NCBI GenBank assembly: GCA_963747535.1
Contig: CAVVFX010000016.1
Location: 1 to 64,000 of the forward strand
DNA from: CAVVFX01 sp963747535
GTDB lineage: Bacteria; Acidobacteriota; Terriglobia; Bryobacterales; Bryobacteraceae
Reading direction: 5' to 3'
DNA length: 64,000 bases
Shown here piece by piece: positions 61,300-64,000 of the stretch. Both the position numbers and the translations under genes were made by a program. The stretch's first letter is position 1; each line of letters opens with the position of its first letter. Under the pieces are notes generated by a model. The model ran no database searches. It saw only the letters and a list, made by a program, of their open reading frames with translations, and was not told where the DNA came from.

Positions 61300-62069
61300 T
61301 GGCGAACGATCATCCGGGCGGGCATCCGGCGGAAGAGGATCTGGTGATGCTGTACTATCGCGAGTGCCCGGCCGAAGTCCGCGCGCACGTGGAAGCCTGT
61401 CCCGTCTGCCGTCTCTCCTACCAGAATCTGACCCGCGTCCTCGACGCTTGCGACGACTGGCCGGCGCCGGAGCCGCACCACGCGTTTGAATCCCGCATCT
61501 GGAACCGGATCGAGCCGCAGCTTCATCCGCTGAACCGGGGCTTCCGTCCTCTCGCTCTCGTACATCGCCGCTGGTTGGCAGTCGCGGCCGCTGTGGCAAT
61601 GTTGGTTATGGCCTTCCTGGCGGGACGCTTCAGCCGCCAGACCAGTCAGCCTCCGCGCACCATTTCTCAGTTAGGGGCGATGTCTGCCGAGGGTCGCCAG
61701 CGGGTGCTGGTTGTGGCGCTGGGCGATCATCTGGAGCGTTCCCAAATGGTGCTGTCCGAGCTGGCCAACGGTCCCGATCAGGCTCTGGAGTTTGCAGAGG
61801 AGCGTCAACGGGCCCGCGACCTGATCAGCGAAAACCGGCTGTATCGACAAACTGCCGCGGACTCCGGAGATCCCGCGCTGGCGCAGGTACTGGATGAACT
61901 GGAGCGCGTCCTGCTCGACATCTCGCATGGAACCGAGCCCGGGCAGATTAAATCGCGCATGGAGTCGGAGAGTCTGCTGTTTAAACTGCGCGTGCTCGAA
62001 GCCAATCTCGGCCGGGCCGATTCGTCCGCGCAGCCGGCCTCTCCCGCCGGCCCAAAGGAAAAACTATGA
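61299..62069 (+). CDS. Anti-sigma factor-like membrane protein with zf-HC2 domain
   Basis: 256 residues from the ATG at 61299 with AGGAG eight bases upstream. N-terminal zinc-finger-type anti-sigma domain with HVEACPVC (H-x3-C-x2-C), one transmembrane helix (WLAVAAAVAMLVMAFLAG, about 90-108), then a periplasmic helical part of about 140 residues (LVVALGDHLERSQMVLSELA). Would hold the ECF factor at the membrane. Overlaps the sigma gene and the HEAT-repeat gene by a few bases each. Confidence 0.9.
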   Translation: MANDHPGGHPAEEDLVMLYYRECPAEVRAHVEACPVCRLSYQNLTRVLDACDDWPAPEPHHAFESRIWNRIEPQLHPLNRGFRPLALVHRRWLAVAAAVAMLVMAFLAGRFSRQTSQPPRTISQLGAMSAEGRQRVLVVALGDHLERSQMVLSELANGPDQALEFAEERQRARDLISENRLYRQTAADSGDPALAQVLDELERVLLDISHGTEPGQIKSRMESESLLFKLRVLEANLGRADSSAQPASPAGPKEKL

Positions 62070-63310
62070 GCATCACGAAATCAGTCTTACTTGCCGCAAC
62101 ACTGGTCTGTGCGGCAATCGCGCAGGATGTGCCGCCGGCACCTCCAGCCCCTCAGCCGTCGCCGTCGCCGAAGCCGCCCACCGTGCGTGTGCGCGCCAGG
62201 GAGCGATCGGGAGATCGTAACTATGACCGGGGCACGCGTGCTCTTGACGAAGGACGCTGGGACGACGCGCGTCAGATCTTCGACGAGATCGCCCGCGCCA
62301 AGGGCGACCGGTCAGATGGCGCGCTCTACTGGAAGGCGTACGCCGAGAACCGGTTGGGGCGCCGCGATGAGGCTTTGGCCACCCTGGCATTGCTTCGCCA
62401 GCAGTATCCGTCCAGCGCCTGGCAGAACGATGCCCAGGCCCTGACTGTCGAGATCCAGCAACAGGCCGGCAAACCCGTGGATCCCAATGCCGAAGCCAAC
62501 GAAGAGATCAAGCTGATGGCCATCAATGGACTCATGAATGGCGATCCCGAGCGGGCCGTGCCGCTGCTCGAGAAGATCCTGAAATCTCCGTCTTCGATCC
62601 GCCTCAAGGATCGCGCGTTGTTCGTGCTGACCCAAAGCAACTCACCGCAGGCGCAGCAACTGCTGCTGGGCATCGCCAAAGGCGGCTCCAATCCCGACCT
62701 CCAGTTGCGCGCCCTGAAGTACCTGGCGATGAGCGGCAACAAGAACGTCACCGCCGATATCGCGGGTATTTACAAATCCTCGCATGACCTGGCCATCAAA
62801 AAGCAGGCACTGAACAGCCTGATGATCGCCAAAGCCGTCGACGAGTTATTCTACATCGCACGCACGGAGCAGGATGCGAACTTGCGGACGGAAGCCATCC
62901 GGGATTTGGGCATTCTTCACCAGGGCGACAAACTGTCGCAGTTATATCAGGGCGGCATCGCCAAAGACGTGGTGCTCGAGAATATGTTCCTGCTGGGCGA
63001 CCCCAACCGTCTCCTGGAAATCCTCCGCACCGAAAAGGATCCCAAGCTGCGAGCGTCGGCCATCCGCTCTCTCGGCATGATGCATTCGCAGGCAGCCGGC
63101 GACGGTCTGATAGCCCTCTACCCCGCGGAGCAGGATACCACCGTGAAGAAGGAAATCGTGAACTCCCTGTTCATCCAGCGGAATGCCAAAGGGTTGGTCG
63201 AGATCGCCCGGAAAGAATCCAATCCCGAGATGAAGCGGGACATCGTCCAGAGACTCACCATGATGAAGTCGAAGGACTCGACAGACTACCTCATGGAGCT
63301 GCTCAAGTGA
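62066..63310 (+). CDS. Secreted TPR/HEAT-repeat protein of the sigma operon
   Basis: 414 residues; ATG overlaps the preceding stop (ATGA). Signal peptide (SVLLAATLVCAAIA), a proline-rich linker (VPPAPPAPQPSPSPKPP), a TPR pair (about 50-130: RGTRALDEGRWDDARQIFDE, GALYWKAYAENRLGRRDEAL) and at least eight HEAT-like helix pairs (about 145-410: LRALKYLAMSGNKNVTADIA, LRTEAIRDLGILHQGDKLSQ). A periplasmic scaffold, probably part of the sigma/anti-sigma signal path. Confidence 0.85.
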   Translation: MSITKSVLLAATLVCAAIAQDVPPAPPAPQPSPSPKPPTVRVRARERSGDRNYDRGTRALDEGRWDDARQIFDEIARAKGDRSDGALYWKAYAENRLGRRDEALATLALLRQQYPSSAWQNDAQALTVEIQQQAGKPVDPNAEANEEIKLMAINGLMNGDPERAVPLLEKILKSPSSIRLKDRALFVLTQSNSPQAQQLLLGIAKGGSNPDLQLRALKYLAMSGNKNVTADIAGIYKSSHDLAIKKQALNSLMIAKAVDELFYIARTEQDANLRTEAIRDLGILHQGDKLSQLYQGGIAKDVVLENMFLLGDPNRLLEILRTEKDPKLRASAIRSLGMMHSQAAGDGLIALYPAEQDTTVKKEIVNSLFIQRNAKGLVEIARKESNPEMKRDIVQRLTMMKSKDSTDYLMELLK

Positions 63311-64000
63311 CCCGATTCATTTTTCTGGCAGCAGCCGCCGGCCTTGCCGCCGCCGCTCAGCAACCCGACGTGATCAACGGCAAAATCGAAACGCGCGCCC
63401 TGGCAGGCCCGCTGGCGCAGGAGTTCCACAAAGTGGAAGCCTCCGCCAACACGTCTCTCTGGTTGGCATATAGCTTCCCCGCCGTACCCGGACAGGGGAC
63501 GATGTGCGGTATCGATCAACATAACAATGTCGTGCGGCTGGAGGGTCCCGACTCCCTGCTGGTCCTGTTCCGCTTCGAGAGTCGCGCGCTCGACAAAGTG
63601 CGGGTCGCCAGTTTCGATTGCCAGTTCGATGCCGGCGGCCTCCCGTTCATTTACTTCACTGGTGTGCAGCCATCCCAAAGCGTGGATCTCCTCACGGAAC
63701 TGGTGCATTCGTGGACGCAACCCGGACGGAAGGCGCACTACGATTCGTTGATTACGGCGATTGCGCTCCATCGTGACCCCGCGGCCGACCGCGCACTACA
63801 AGCCATGATTGCTCCTTCGCAGCCTGACACGTTGCGCGAAAAGGTCCTGTTCTGGCTGGCGAATTCACGGGGTCCCAGCGGCTTCGAGGCCGTCAGGAAA
63901 GTGTTGCAAAGCGATCCCAGCGAACAACTTCGCGATAAGGCCACTTTCGATATCACGGTCAGTAAAGAAGCGGGTGCAATCCCCGTACTTGTCGAATCCG
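63307..64000 (+). CDS. Secreted HEAT-repeat protein (partial, runs off the window)
   Basis: Begins at a GTG at 63307 that overlaps the previous stop and stays open to the end of the window (231 codons). Signal peptide (FIFLAAAAGLAAAAQQ), a beta region (EASANTSLWLAYSFPAVPGQ), then HEAT-type helices (LREKVLFWLANSRGPSGFEA, LRDKATFDITVSK). Fourth gene of the sigma operon and a paralogue in layout to the previous protein. Confidence 0.85.
   Translation, partial: MTRFIFLAAAAGLAAAAQQPDVINGKIETRALAGPLAQEFHKVEASANTSLWLAYSFPAVPGQGTMCGIDQHNNVVRLEGPDSLLVLFRFESRALDKVRVASFDCQFDAGGLPFIYFTGVQPSQSVDLLTELVHSWTQPGRKAHYDSLITAIALHRDPAADRALQAMIAPSQPDTLREKVLFWLANSRGPSGFEAVRKVLQSDPSEQLRDKATFDITVSKEAGAIPVLVES

Overview
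The window most likely comes from a diazotrophic member of the Acidobacteria, probably of the Bryobacterales/Solibacter type. This rests on protein content, not on an rRNA: an ADOP-type duplicated permease, DUF1501 and DUF1549/DUF1553 cytochrome-type proteins, a VWA secreted protein, PEP-CTERM proteins, a TonB/Oar-like receptor remnant, DUF1080, and a zf-HC2/ECF-sigma operon. No rRNA, tRNA, CRISPR array or replication origin was recognised.

Left part (1-7.6 kb): an accessory nitrogen-fixation island. On the minus strand nifB is followed by a 2[4Fe-4S] ferredoxin, a HesB/IscA-like protein, a TPR protein and an LRV/Fe-S protein cut by the window edge. A sigma54 promoter and two exact NifA-type TGT-N10-ACA boxes lie in front of nifB. 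Upstream on the same strand are a second ferredoxin and nifA, whose product keeps the cysteine motif of oxygen-sensitive NifA proteins. On the plus strand follow a molbindin and, behind a second sigma54-like site, a [2Fe-2S] ferredoxin fused to a ferritin-like domain, a dodecin and a stand-alone ferritin-like paralogue. I read the last three as an iron/electron/flavin support module for nitrogenase.

7.6-13.3 kb is a graveyard: a frameshifted truncated globin, the C-terminal stub of a di-haem peroxidase, a frameshifted methyltransferase, a small secreted gene with an amber stop, a sortilin/BNR fragment and a TonB-receptor tail surround one intact YhcG-type nuclease gene. 13.3-36.9 kb holds a phosphodiesterase, an Hsp70-like protein, an OprB porin divergent from an unusual PstS, secreted and PEP-CTERM proteins, ThuA, a DUF1501/DUF1549 pair, a pseudokinase-SPOR protein behind a bactofilin, a protein with an internal PEP-CTERM signal, and an alpha/beta hydrolase.

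36.9-45 kb is rich in mobile DNA: an IS630 remnant joined to an ATP-grasp fragment, a DNA-ligase remnant, a complete IS701-family element (41994-43874, CTAG target duplication, one passenger gene) and an internally deleted gene. A PLD-like protein and an ABC exporter lie here too. 45-64 kb is ordinary metabolism and envelope genes: DUF1080, a DapA-family lyase and a PLP decarboxylase; a HEPN pair; a sulfite-oxidase-fold protein; a two-component system; a VWA protein; AlkA; an ADOP permease; a MOSC protein; and an ECF sigma, anti-sigma and two HEAT-repeat genes.

At least four dispersed palindromic repeat families run through the window. The best is a 92-123 bp MITE-like element present five times, often bordered by CTAG; another forms a hairpin inside the bactofilin coding sequence. 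Several single-base frameshifts (globin, methyltransferase, HEPN, paired shifts in the HesB gene) could be real decay or uncorrected indels in the assembly.
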